Below, piece after piece: positions 32,413 to 39,679 of a DNA stretch of 39,679 bases. A program made the translations under genes and the position numbers. Origin of the DNA: Leptolyngbyaceae cyanobacterium HOT.MB2.61 (GTDB taxonomy: Bacteria; Cyanobacteriota; Cyanobacteriia; Leptolyngbyales; Leptolyngbyaceae); the NCBI GenBank assembly GCA_023511615.1, contig JAIMBL010000017.1, positions 1-39,679 on the forward strand, in the 5' to 3' direction. The notes beneath the pieces were generated by a model. That model did not search any database and had not been told where the DNA came from. It was given only the letters and a program-made list of their open reading frames with translations. Positions within the stretch are counted from its first letter, which is position 1; every line of letters begins with the position of its first letter.

Positions 32413-33426
32413 ATGACTATCTCTCTACGCTCGGAAGAAAGCAAACTTCAGATTGTTCCGTCAATGCATGACTTGGCCGTTTCAGTTGTTGTACCAATTC
32501 GGGATGAGTTTGAGAGTTTGCCCCCTTTGATTGACGCGATCGCCAACACCCTGAAAGATCATCGGCTCTTCTACGAAATCATTTGTGTTGATGATGGTTC
32601 GACCGATGGTTCCACTGATTTACTCAAACAACTGGCCCAAAGCCGCACCGATCTGCGGGCTGTCATCCTGCGCCGCAACTACGGGCAAACGGCTGCTATA
32701 GCAGCCGGTTTCAGCCATGCCAGAGGGCAAACTGTCGTCACGATCGATGGTGATTTGCAGAACGATCCGGTAGATATTCCAATACTACTTGCCAAATTGG
32801 AGGAAGGGTTTGATCTGGTCAGTGGTTGGCGCAAAGAACGACGGGATGCACCACTAACCCGATTGCTTCCTTCCAAAATCGCTAACTGGGTAATTGGGCA
32901 GGTCACTGGGGTCAAACTCCATGACTATGGTTGTTCCCTGAAGGCATACCGGGCAGAATTGGTTGCCGATATGAACCTCTATGGAGAGCTACATCGTTTT
33001 CTGCCTGCCCTTGCCTTTATTGAAGGCGCGCGCATTACTGAAATCCCAGTACGGCATCATGCCCGTCGTTTTGGCAGAAGTAAATACGGCCTGTGGCGGA
33101 CTTTCCGCGTCATGATGGACATGCTGACTATCTGGTTTATGCAAAAGTTTTTGACCAAGCCCATGCATGTGTTTGGGTTATTTGGTTTAGTTTCCTTGCT
33201 ATTGGGGCTGGCGATCGGTGCCCATTTGACCTTTCTCAAAATTGGATTGGGAGCCAGCATTGGCAATCGTCCCCTGTTGATCCTGTGCATTGTGCTACTG
33301 CTGGCTGGAGTTCAACTATTCAGCTTTGGTTTACTGGCGGAGCTACTGATGCGAACCTACCATGAATCCCAGGGACGACCGATTTACCGGGTACGCGAGG
33401 TGGTGGAACCTGAGGTCGAGAAGTAA
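32413..33426 (+). CDS. Family 2 glycosyltransferase, polyprenyl-phosphate-sugar type
   Basis: 337 residues. GT-A fold marks: SVVVPIRDEFESLPPLIDAI, DDGSTDGS, and TIDGDLQNDPVDI with the metal-binding DGD. This is followed by SGWRKERRDAPLTRLLPSK. Two C-terminal helices (about 250-272 and 288-315) anchor it. The layout matches bacterial GtrB/dolichyl-phosphate-mannose-synthase-like enzymes that load a sugar onto undecaprenyl phosphate. I start at ATG 32413. It is 78 bp ahead of a GT39-like gene that could use the product. Confidence 0.9.
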   Translation: MTISLRSEESKLQIVPSMHDLAVSVVVPIRDEFESLPPLIDAIANTLKDHRLFYEIICVDDGSTDGSTDLLKQLAQSRTDLRAVILRRNYGQTAAIAAGFSHARGQTVVTIDGDLQNDPVDIPILLAKLEEGFDLVSGWRKERRDAPLTRLLPSKIANWVIGQVTGVKLHDYGCSLKAYRAELVADMNLYGELHRFLPALAFIEGARITEIPVRHHARRFGRSKYGLWRTFRVMMDMLTIWFMQKFLTKPMHVFGLFGLVSLLLGLAIGAHLTFLKIGLGASIGNRPLLILCIVLLLAGVQLFSFGLLAELLMRTYHESQGRPIYRVREVVEPEVEK

Positions 33427-33504
33427 GGAGTAAAGCGCCAGTAACCCCATCGCCGAACATGTTGCGTTTACCGAATTGTTGCTTTTTAAAAGTCCATCAA
33501 CAAC

Positions 33505-35025
33505 GTGCTGAGTCAACTCAAAGCAGTTAAAATCCGCCCGGAAAATCAGAAAGATTTTCTTCACTATCTCTGTCTGTCCATCATCCTGGCTGGCATTGTC
33601 CTTCGGCTTGTCCAGTATTTCAGCAACCGTTCCCTCTGGGGAGATGAAGCCTACCTGGCGTTGAATCTGGTTAATCGCTCTTACTTCGAACTCCTTCAAC
33701 CTCTGGACTATAATCAGGCGGCTCCTCCGGGTTTCCTGTGGGTAGAAAAACTCGCCATTCAGTTATTTGGAAACAGTGAATATTCCATGCGATTGTTTCC
33801 ACTCATCGCCGGAATTATTGCACTCATCGCCTTTTATCAATTCGGGAAGTGGGCGGTCTCTGCGATCGCCCTCCCCATTGCCCTCGCTCTGTTCGCCTTT
33901 CTGAAGTACCCCACCTACTATTCAACCGAGGTCAAGCAGTATTCCAGTGACCTGATGGTGGCCCTGCTCCTCTGTCTGCTGCTGATTCCTCTCTACAATC
34001 AAATCATCAGTAAAAGGCGATCGCTCCTGCTGGGGCTGCTGGGTATCTGTGCAATCTGGTTCTCCCATCCGGCCATCTTTGTGCTAATCGGGCTTGAGCT
34101 TGCCCATCTGGTTACTATTCCTGCCAAAAACCGTAAAGCTATTCTGATTAATCGTTTGCCCGTATATCTGCTCTGGGCAGTAGGCTTTGGTTCTCTTTAC
34201 TTCTTAACCCTGGCCAGAGCAATGAAAAATGAATTCCTGCAAACGGCATGGGGAGGTGAATACCCCGACTCGGTATTCAATGTCATCTGGTTGCTCGATT
34301 CCCTGGGCAGGGTGTTCTATCGACCGTTGGGCTTCTTTGGGAAAACTGACGGGATCGCGATCGCAGCCTTCATCATCGGCTGCATTGCCTTCTGGAGAAA
34401 GAAGCGGGACAAGTTTCTCATCCTCATCGCTCCCATTGCTGTAACCCTGGTAGCGACCTACCTCCACAGGTATCCCTTCCGCTCACGTCTGATTCTATTT
34501 CTCGTTCCCTTCTTTCTGGTGATCCTTGCAGAAGGGGTCGCCTACCTTCTGTCTCAGGTGAATCAGCGACGCAATTATGGGGCGATCGCCGGTGCTGTAA
34601 TGGCCTGCCTGCTCCTGTTCCCTCCCCTACTGAACTCCGGTAAGCTGCTGATTCAGCCCCATACCGTCCATGAAATTCGGCCCGTTATCGAATACATCAA
34701 AAACCATCAGAAACCAGGGGATGGACTGTATATTGACTTAGGAATCTTGCCATTCGAATACTACGCGCCAAAGTACGGCTACTCCAAATCAGATTACGTG
34801 CCTGGCTACAATGACTTTCTGAATCTTGCAACTTTCTCAGTCCAGGACTGGGAAAGCTTCAAGCGCCAATCCGATCATCTCCGAGATAAACAGCGCGTGT
34901 GGTTCCTCTTCTCTGGGGATGCCATTGACGAAACCCTCGTCAAACCTAACCTCGATCGCATCGGCCAACAAATTGATCACTTCAGACAACCCGGTGCGTT
35001 TACCTATCTCTATCAATTGAAGTGA
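33505..35025 (+). CDS. GT39-like (PMT/ArnT-type) membrane glycosyltransferase
   Basis: 506 residues and about ten membrane helices. The first outer loop has SNRSLWGDEAYLALNL, with the acidic D-E pair expected of the GT-C catalytic site, then PLDYNQAAPPGFLWVEKLAI. The C-terminal about 110 residues form a soluble domain. These enzymes take a sugar from polyprenyl phosphate and add it to an envelope acceptor; neither is known here. The start is GTG 33505, the only reasonable one, with no strong ribosome site. It lies next to the GT2 gene, suggesting a donor/transferase pair. Confidence 0.82.
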   Translation: MLSQLKAVKIRPENQKDFLHYLCLSIILAGIVLRLVQYFSNRSLWGDEAYLALNLVNRSYFELLQPLDYNQAAPPGFLWVEKLAIQLFGNSEYSMRLFPLIAGIIALIAFYQFGKWAVSAIALPIALALFAFLKYPTYYSTEVKQYSSDLMVALLLCLLLIPLYNQIISKRRSLLLGLLGICAIWFSHPAIFVLIGLELAHLVTIPAKNRKAILINRLPVYLLWAVGFGSLYFLTLARAMKNEFLQTAWGGEYPDSVFNVIWLLDSLGRVFYRPLGFFGKTDGIAIAAFIIGCIAFWRKKRDKFLILIAPIAVTLVATYLHRYPFRSRLILFLVPFFLVILAEGVAYLLSQVNQRRNYGAIAGAVMACLLLFPPLLNSGKLLIQPHTVHEIRPVIEYIKNHQKPGDGLYIDLGILPFEYYAPKYGYSKSDYVPGYNDFLNLATFSVQDWESFKRQSDHLRDKQRVWFLFSGDAIDETLVKPNLDRIGQQIDHFRQPGAFTYLYQLK

Positions 35026-35080
35026 GGAGGGCGGGAGGAGGAGTCAAAAGCCAGGAACTGCGGACTGGGGGTGGAAGTCA

Positions 35081-35124
35081 GTTGTGAGTTGTTGGTTGTT
35101 AGTTGTTATTCAAAACTCAAAACT
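35081..35124. repeat. Short tandem repeats GTTGTGAGTT/GTTGGTT
   Basis: GTTGTGAGTTGTTGGTTGTT followed by AGTTGTTATTCAAAACTC, an imperfect 7-base-like series between the GT39 gene and the ABC transporter. Confidence 0.6.
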
Positions 35125-35257
35125 TTCTTTCCTCAAACCGTCCATTGGGATAGCTTAGCTATCAGGCTTAGGACAGGGTGCAGAGGTGAAACCCCCCTGC
35201 CTAGGGGCAATGTCCCCACTCCCCTTTCTTCCAATTAACGATGTCTACCTACTTACA

Positions 35258-37648
35258 TCACCTGAAAATATCCTTCTGTTTCTGAATCCAGAAGGTAATG
35301 AAAAGATAGAGAATAGCGTGTAAGCCCAGCATACCCCAGTTGAGCCAGAGGTTATGCCAGGTCGGGTCGTAAACTGCCGTTTTCTCAAAGGGTTGGGGAA
35401 CGAAACTGCCATCAGGGAGCAGGATTGGTTCTGGTACCATAGCGTTAACATTCACCAGGCTGCCATAGGCTCCTACGGACCAGCGGCTCAGCATCAACCA
35501 GGAGATTTTGTTGGCAAACCCTTCCATCCTAAACAGAACCCCGGAAAAGATGATTTGTGGCAGAAGCAAGAGGGGAAGCGCACTATTCGCCTGGGTGCTG
35601 TTGCGGACGATCGCCGAAATCATCAAACCCATACTCATACAGGCAATCAATGTCAGGAAAGTGGTAATCCCCAACCCCAATGACCAGGGCAGCAATTCTG
35701 GTTTTGGATCGGCAAACCCCATCAGAATAACCGCAACCATCAGCAGCGTTTGCGCCAGTGCCAGCCCGGCCAGAATCACCGTTTTGGAACCGAGATAGGC
35801 AAACAACCCTAGGTTAATCAATCGCTCCCGCATGTAAATTGCCGTCTCTTTGACAATTTCCTGAAGCGAACTGGAAAGACCGACCCAGAGAGCTGCACAG
35901 GTAAACACAAACAACACCCGCAGTGCCAGGGGAGCCAGTGTGGGGTCGGGCTTATCACCCAGAATCAGAGGGGCTTTGTTTTGCACCGCCAGGGTGATCA
36001 GGCCAATGGCGATTGGAGCCGTCAGCAGAGACAGAACCAGGCTTACCGGATCGCGGAGAACAAGTTGGAAGTAGCGCTGAGTCAGCAGGGAGAGCTGCTT
36101 AAAGAAAGAAGTGCCTTTGCTGGGAGAAGCAGGCGGTGGTTGCCGGGTGGCATTGCCGGGGCTGAGATGTCCGGTTACGTAACGCCAGTGGTCATCGGAT
36201 TGACGGAACTTTTCTGCCCAATAGCGAACCACCATTTCGCCCCGCTCTAACTCGTTGTAGATGTCGGCAAAGTCCCCAGAGGTAACGCCAAAGAATTCCA
36301 GTGCTCTGATGGGTGGACCAAAGTAGCAGAGCCGCCCGCCACGACCGACAAACACGATGCGATCGCAGAGTGTAATGTTTGCTGTGGCATGGGTCACCAG
36401 AATCACCGTTCGCCCCTGGTCTGCCAGTTTGCGGAGCAGTTGCATCATCTTCTTATCCAATCCTGGATCGAGCCCGGAAGTGGGTTCATCCAGAAAAAAC
36501 AGCTTGGGATCGGCCAACAATTCCACCCCAATACTGACTCGTTTGCGCTGGCCCCCACTCAGCTTATTGACCAGCACATCGCGCCGTTCTGCCATCTCAA
36601 TTTGTTCCAGGGTTTTGCTGACCACCTCATCGATATCAGTATCAGCAGGAAGCCGCAACTTCGCCGCATAGATCAGCACCTCTGCAACGGTCAGTTCCCG
36701 ATGCACAATGTCATCCTGGGGCACGTAACCAATCTGGGAACGGTAAATGCCAAAGTTGCTGCGCAGAGCATTGCCATTCAAATACACCATACCTTTGTCG
36801 GTGGGATCAAGGCCCAGCAGGGTTCTCATCAAGGTTGATTTACCTGCACCACTGCCACCCACTAAGGCCACAAACTGCCCCGGTTCAATTGCCAGCGAAA
36901 TCCCATCCAGTAAGCGGCGGGTCTGGTTCTGCCGATCTTTCACTTCCCGTACCAGATCCCAGGCATCCAGGCGAATCTGATTGCCCCGATCCACCACCTC
37001 CAGGATGTCTCCCCGCAGAACCAGGGTGAAAGGGCCAATCTGGACACTGGACCCTTCGCTCAGGTAAGCACTGCCGTTAACCCGCTCATTGTTGATGAAC
37101 ACTCCATTGGTACTGTGATCTCGCAGGATGTAGCGTCCGGTGCCATCGGGTTCAATGGTGGCATGGCGACGGGAAACGATGGGTGCTTCCAGTTGCAGGG
37201 TGGCCTGGGGATCACGCCCCAGTAGGACGGATCGATTTTTGAGCGATAGCGATCGCTTCTCTGGCATTTCCGCTGCTTCTGCACCGAACGGATTGCGGTA
37301 GGTCAGCACGATTTGACTACGGGGATTCTGCCCAATTCGTAGTTCAGTCCCATGCTTAAGTGGATAGCCCTTTGATGGAGTGATGCGAGTCCGGTTAATA
37401 AACAACCCGTTTGTGCTAGGCTTTTGACCATCGCCATCATAAATGCAATAGTCTTCCCCTTCACGCCGTAGCAGAGCATGGCAGCCGGAAATAATCTGCC
37501 AGTCACTGGGCACCAGCAAATCTGAGCGGCAGGGATCTCGCCCCAGAAAATGTTGCTCCTGAGTGAGAAAGAGTTGAATGGCATGCCCCTGGTTAGTGAG
37601 TTCCAGAAAGGGCTGAGTGAGGACGGTTTTCTGCTCAGGGGTGGGCAT
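35258..37648 (-). CDS. ABCG-type half transporter with two FHA domains
   Basis: 796 residues. Two FHA domains come first (about 20-115 and 125-215). The second has the classic LLGRDPQATLQL, SRRHATIE and DHSTNGVFINNERV, and the first is diverged but keeps STNGLFINRT. Then an ABC ATPase: Walker A GGSGAGKST, signature LSGGQRKRVSIG and Walker B LFFLDEPTSGLDPG. The C-terminal third is an ABC-2 membrane domain with about six helices. FHA domains bind phosphothreonine, so export may be controlled by Ser/Thr kinases. The substrate is unknown. ATG 37648. Close relatives are common in cyanobacteria. Confidence 0.93.
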   Translation of the reverse strand: MPTPEQKTVLTQPFLELTNQGHAIQLFLTQEQHFLGRDPCRSDLLVPSDWQIISGCHALLRREGEDYCIYDGDGQKPSTNGLFINRTRITPSKGYPLKHGTELRIGQNPRSQIVLTYRNPFGAEAAEMPEKRSLSLKNRSVLLGRDPQATLQLEAPIVSRRHATIEPDGTGRYILRDHSTNGVFINNERVNGSAYLSEGSSVQIGPFTLVLRGDILEVVDRGNQIRLDAWDLVREVKDRQNQTRRLLDGISLAIEPGQFVALVGGSGAGKSTLMRTLLGLDPTDKGMVYLNGNALRSNFGIYRSQIGYVPQDDIVHRELTVAEVLIYAAKLRLPADTDIDEVVSKTLEQIEMAERRDVLVNKLSGGQRKRVSIGVELLADPKLFFLDEPTSGLDPGLDKKMMQLLRKLADQGRTVILVTHATANITLCDRIVFVGRGGRLCYFGPPIRALEFFGVTSGDFADIYNELERGEMVVRYWAEKFRQSDDHWRYVTGHLSPGNATRQPPPASPSKGTSFFKQLSLLTQRYFQLVLRDPVSLVLSLLTAPIAIGLITLAVQNKAPLILGDKPDPTLAPLALRVLFVFTCAALWVGLSSSLQEIVKETAIYMRERLINLGLFAYLGSKTVILAGLALAQTLLMVAVILMGFADPKPELLPWSLGLGITTFLTLIACMSMGLMISAIVRNSTQANSALPLLLLPQIIFSGVLFRMEGFANKISWLMLSRWSVGAYGSLVNVNAMVPEPILLPDGSFVPQPFEKTAVYDPTWHNLWLNWGMLGLHAILYLFITFWIQKQKDIFR

Positions 37649-37706
37649 GGGCAGTTAGGAGCTTAGAAAATAGGTGGGCGAACCTTCGTCCAGCATACCC
37701 ACTGCC

Positions 37707-37838
37707 CTAGCCGGTATAGTGGTTCCATCCGAAAAAGGTGGTTACGAGGTAAAGCACAACCACCGAACCAAATACCGAGGGAATCAGTGGTACCCCCAGA
37801 ATTCCCCAATGCAGAATGTCAGAGCTAACTCTTTGCAT
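37707..37838 (-). CDS. Small one-helix membrane protein
   Basis: 43 residues from ATG 37838: MQRVSSDILHWGILGVPLIP, a helix (FGSVVVLYLVTTFF), then GWNHYTG. It resembles the small membrane subunits of photosynthetic complexes in form, but I cannot match it to a named one. The frame continues upstream but those codons overlap proC. GGGAAA lies ahead of the ATG. It lies between proC and the ABC transporter. Confidence 0.55.
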   Translation of the reverse strand: MQRVSSDILHWGILGVPLIPSVFGSVVVLYLVTTFFGWNHYTG

Positions 37839-37857
37839 TTTGAATTTCCCATTGTTC

Positions 37858-38661
37858 TTAACGCCCCAGTTCCTGCGATCGCCCATGGGCCGCCCGCACC
37901 GCTTCAATGAGCGCCGAACGCAGGCCCAATCGTTCCAGCTGGACAATTCCGGCTATTGTCGTGCCGCCCGGACTGGTAACCCGGTCTTTCAGTTCAGCGG
38001 GATGCATATTCGATTCCTGCAACAGTTGGGCTGTGCCTTTGACCGTTTGCAAGGCCAGTTTCATAGCGATCGCCCTGGGCAACCCGGCAGCCACTCCGCC
38101 ATCCGCCAGCGCTTCAACTACGACCGCAACAAATCCAGGCCCAGAACCGGACAGCCCAGTAACAGCATCCATGAAAGCTTCGGGAACTTCAACCACCTCC
38201 CCAACGGCTGCAAAGATCTGTTGAGCTAATTTTAGGTGATGGGATTGGGTGTGGCTACCCGCTGCGATCGCTGTTATTCCTGCCCCGACGGTGGCTGGGG
38301 TATTGGGCATTGCCCTGATCACCGGGTGTTCAGGAAATCCAGCTTCCAGTTTACTCAGAGGGGTTCCCGCCAGGATAGAAAGGACCAAAGGAGAGGGGGT
38401 TTGAGCGGTGACGGATAGATCGGCAGCCACCGCTTCAAACATCTGAGGTTTGATCGCCAGTATCAAAACTTCCGTGGCGATCGCCGCCCGGTTGTCTGCC
38501 GTCACCTGAACCCCATACCGCTCAGCTAAGAACGCCCGCCGCTCCGGTTGAGGCTCACTCACCAGCACCTCCTGTGGAGCGTAAACCCCTTGCGAAATAA
38601 GGCGGGATAGGAGAGCTTCTCCCATTACCCCGCCACCAATAATGCTCAATTTTGTAGACAC
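37858..38661 (-). CDS. proC: Pyrroline-5-carboxylate reductase
   Basis: Last step of proline synthesis (P5C plus NAD(P)H to proline). 267 residues with the Rossmann start LSIIGGGVMGEALLSRL, IRAMPNTPATVGAGITA, and the C-terminal signature TGLSGSGPGFVAVVVEALAD. Start GTG 38661 with AGGAG 7 nt ahead. It is 93 bp after sepF, the conserved cyanobacterial pairing. Confidence 0.96.
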   Translation of the reverse strand: MSTKLSIIGGGVMGEALLSRLISQGVYAPQEVLVSEPQPERRAFLAERYGVQVTADNRAAIATEVLILAIKPQMFEAVAADLSVTAQTPSPLVLSILAGTPLSKLEAGFPEHPVIRAMPNTPATVGAGITAIAAGSHTQSHHLKLAQQIFAAVGEVVEVPEAFMDAVTGLSGSGPGFVAVVVEALADGGVAAGLPRAIAMKLALQTVKGTAQLLQESNMHPAELKDRVTSPGGTTIAGIVQLERLGLRSALIEAVRAAHGRSQELGR

Positions 38662-38720
38662 GGAACATCTCCTGGAGCGATTAGTTGAAGCTTGCCCATG
38701 GTTAGAGGTTTAGCACCCTG

Positions 38721-38753
38721 AACTAACAACTAACAACTAATCACTAACAACTG
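38721..38753. repeat. Short tandem repeat AACTAAC
   Basis: AACTAACAACTAACAACTAA, then CACTAACAACTGG, between sepF and proC, of the cyanobacterial short-tandem-repeat type. Confidence 0.7.
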
Positions 38754-38754
38754 G

Positions 38755-39363
38755 TTACTGCGCCATCCGCATTTGCTCAGTAGACCAGGCAGCGGCTGGA
38801 GGAGCCTGACGGGGCATCCGCATCTGAGGCTGTTGCATGGGAGCGTCGAAGCCTGTGGTGTTCTGAGTACTGACTTGAACACAACTCGGTGTGAACAGGA
38901 AAATGCTTTCGCCGATGCGCTCCTGATGCCCGTCGATCGCATAGGTACCACCGGCAACAAAATCAACGGCCCGCTGAGCTTGGTCGGGGTCCATAATGGT
39001 TAGATTGAGGACTACTGACTTGCGCTCCCGCAGAGCTTGAATCGCCTGAGGCATTTCTTCAAAGGAGCGGGGTTCCATCACCACCACTTCAGAAATTCCG
39101 TTGGCTGCACCGGGCATACCAATTACGTTGTTCATACTGGGAGCGGAGCCCATGCCAGCGTCCGCCCCCACGGTTGGGCGATCGCGGAACCGACGACGAG
39201 TACGTACATCTTCCTGGGGGGCCTGGGGCATTGGTTGGGGGGCATGTTCTTGCTGATAAAGGTTCTCGTAGTCGCCCCCATCCATTTCGTCGTACTCGTA
39301 CTCGTAATCCATCTGCTCATTAAAGCCAACAAAGTCCCGTAGTTTATTGAATAGATTGCTCAC
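38755..39363 (-). CDS. sepF: Cell division protein SepF (Cdv2)
   Basis: SepF binds FtsZ and helps anchor and bundle the Z ring. 202 residues: an N-terminal amphipathic-like helix ([14 protein letters not shown]), a long acidic Tyr/Glu-rich linker, then the SepF core (about 90-165) with [20 protein letters not shown] and [15 protein letters not shown]. The C-terminal end is Met/Gln/Pro-rich. Start GTG 39363 with GGAG 8 nt upstream. The linker is longer than in Bacillus, as is normal in cyanobacteria. Confidence 0.95.
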   Translation of the reverse strand: MSNLFNKLRDFVGFNEQMDYEYEYDEMDGGDYENLYQQEHAPQPMPQAPQEDVRTRRRFRDRPTVGADAGMGSAPSMNNVIGMPGAANGISEVVVMEPRSFEEMPQAIQALRERKSVVLNLTIMDPDQAQRAVDFVAGGTYAIDGHQERIGESIFLFTPSCVQVSTQNTTGFDAPMQQPQMRMPRQAPPAAAWSTEQMRMAQ

Positions 39364-39679
39364 TGTTTACGCTCCATCACGATCAGGGTTTAGTTGTGAA
39401 TCGATGCGGGTGGCCAGAAATCCAGGAATTAAACCAGCCGTTACTGTCAAATGATGAGGACTGCCTTGAAGGGTTGTAGTGATAGCCAAACGGTTTACGT
39501 TAGTGGCTCAATCTGCAAACGAATATATTAGGCACCCCGCCTGGTTTGGCTGAATTGAAAGTTTAGTATACATCCACATTCCTGAAATGGATAGGTTATT
39601 CACGTTTTTTCGTTTAAAGTTTGGAGGATTTACGAAAATTACAGTCAGAACAAATAATGATAGACCATCTACTCAAAAG
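39364..39679. other. Right-end gap upstream of sepF
   Basis: 316 bp with no supported gene. In many cyanobacteria pipX and pipY lie directly upstream of sepF, but no PipY coding sequence is present in this stretch. On the minus strand TGTATACT near 39565-39572 is a possible -10. On the plus strand GGAGGA (39622-39627) followed by a short open stretch to the edge could start a gene but has no clear start codon. Confidence 0.4.

Overview
The window is cyanobacterial, except for about the first 530 bases. It carries psbE-psbF-psbL-psbJ, psaI, ndhC-ndhK-ndhJ, rubA, ycf48, sepF-proC and several cyanobacteria-only families (HetZ-like, DUF2605, DUF2973), and the HIP1 octamer GCGATCGC recurs throughout. 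Heptamer-like short tandem repeats in several gaps and a HetZ-like regulator suggest a filamentous species. I do not name a genus.

Layout. Bases 1 to about 530: an AT-rich stretch with Firmicutes-type codon use, holding the start of a GlnQ-like amino-acid ABC ATPase and a Bacillus-like terminator. It is spliced onto the 3' end of the cyanobacterial ruvX and is most likely an assembly chimera or contamination. Bases 0.5-10.4 kb, minus strand: ruvX, a tandem-GNAT protein, an F420-ligase-like membrane protein, a CSP41-like epimerase homologue, the overlapping set selO / RimJ-like GNAT / mnmE, then cysQ and a PfkB kinase. Bases 10.4-13.0 kb, plus strand: rsmI, a decayed gap, and a HetZ-like regulator. 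Bases 13.1-17.7 kb: photosynthetic electron transport genes, with ndhCKJ on minus, rubA-ycf48-psbEFLJ on plus and psaI on minus. Bases 17.8-26 kb, mostly minus: an 849-aa protein of unknown function, small unknown genes, YjbQ, a DUF3616 protein and thrS. Bases 26.3-28.4 kb, plus: DUF2605, DUF2973 and a DUF697 GTPase. Then a glycogen-debranching-type enzyme (minus), an NlpC/P60 peptidase, a GT2 and a GT39-like glycosyltransferase (plus), and finally an FHA-FHA-ABCG transporter, a one-helix protein, proC and sepF (minus).

How genes work together. RubA and Ycf48 are photosystem assembly factors encoded just upstream of the cytochrome b559 operon. NdhC/K/J form part of the NDH-1 complex. SelO, a GNAT and MnmE are translationally coupled. 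The NlpC/P60 peptidase and the two glycosyltransferases form an envelope-related run. SepF and ProC keep the usual cyanobacterial pairing.

The best discovery is in the gaps between 20.7 and 31.5 kb: two families of small non-coding inverted-repeat elements (MITE-like). Family A is 80 bp with 8-bp target duplications. Family B is 124 bp with 7-bp target duplications. Both the target duplications and the terminal inverted repeats can be read directly. One copy sits exactly on a stop codon, one is nested in a third repeat (C), and one is an internal-deletion derivative. A 16-bp tandem duplication that breaks a reading frame near 22.2 kb is also notable. No tRNA, rRNA, CRISPR array or transposase gene was recognised.
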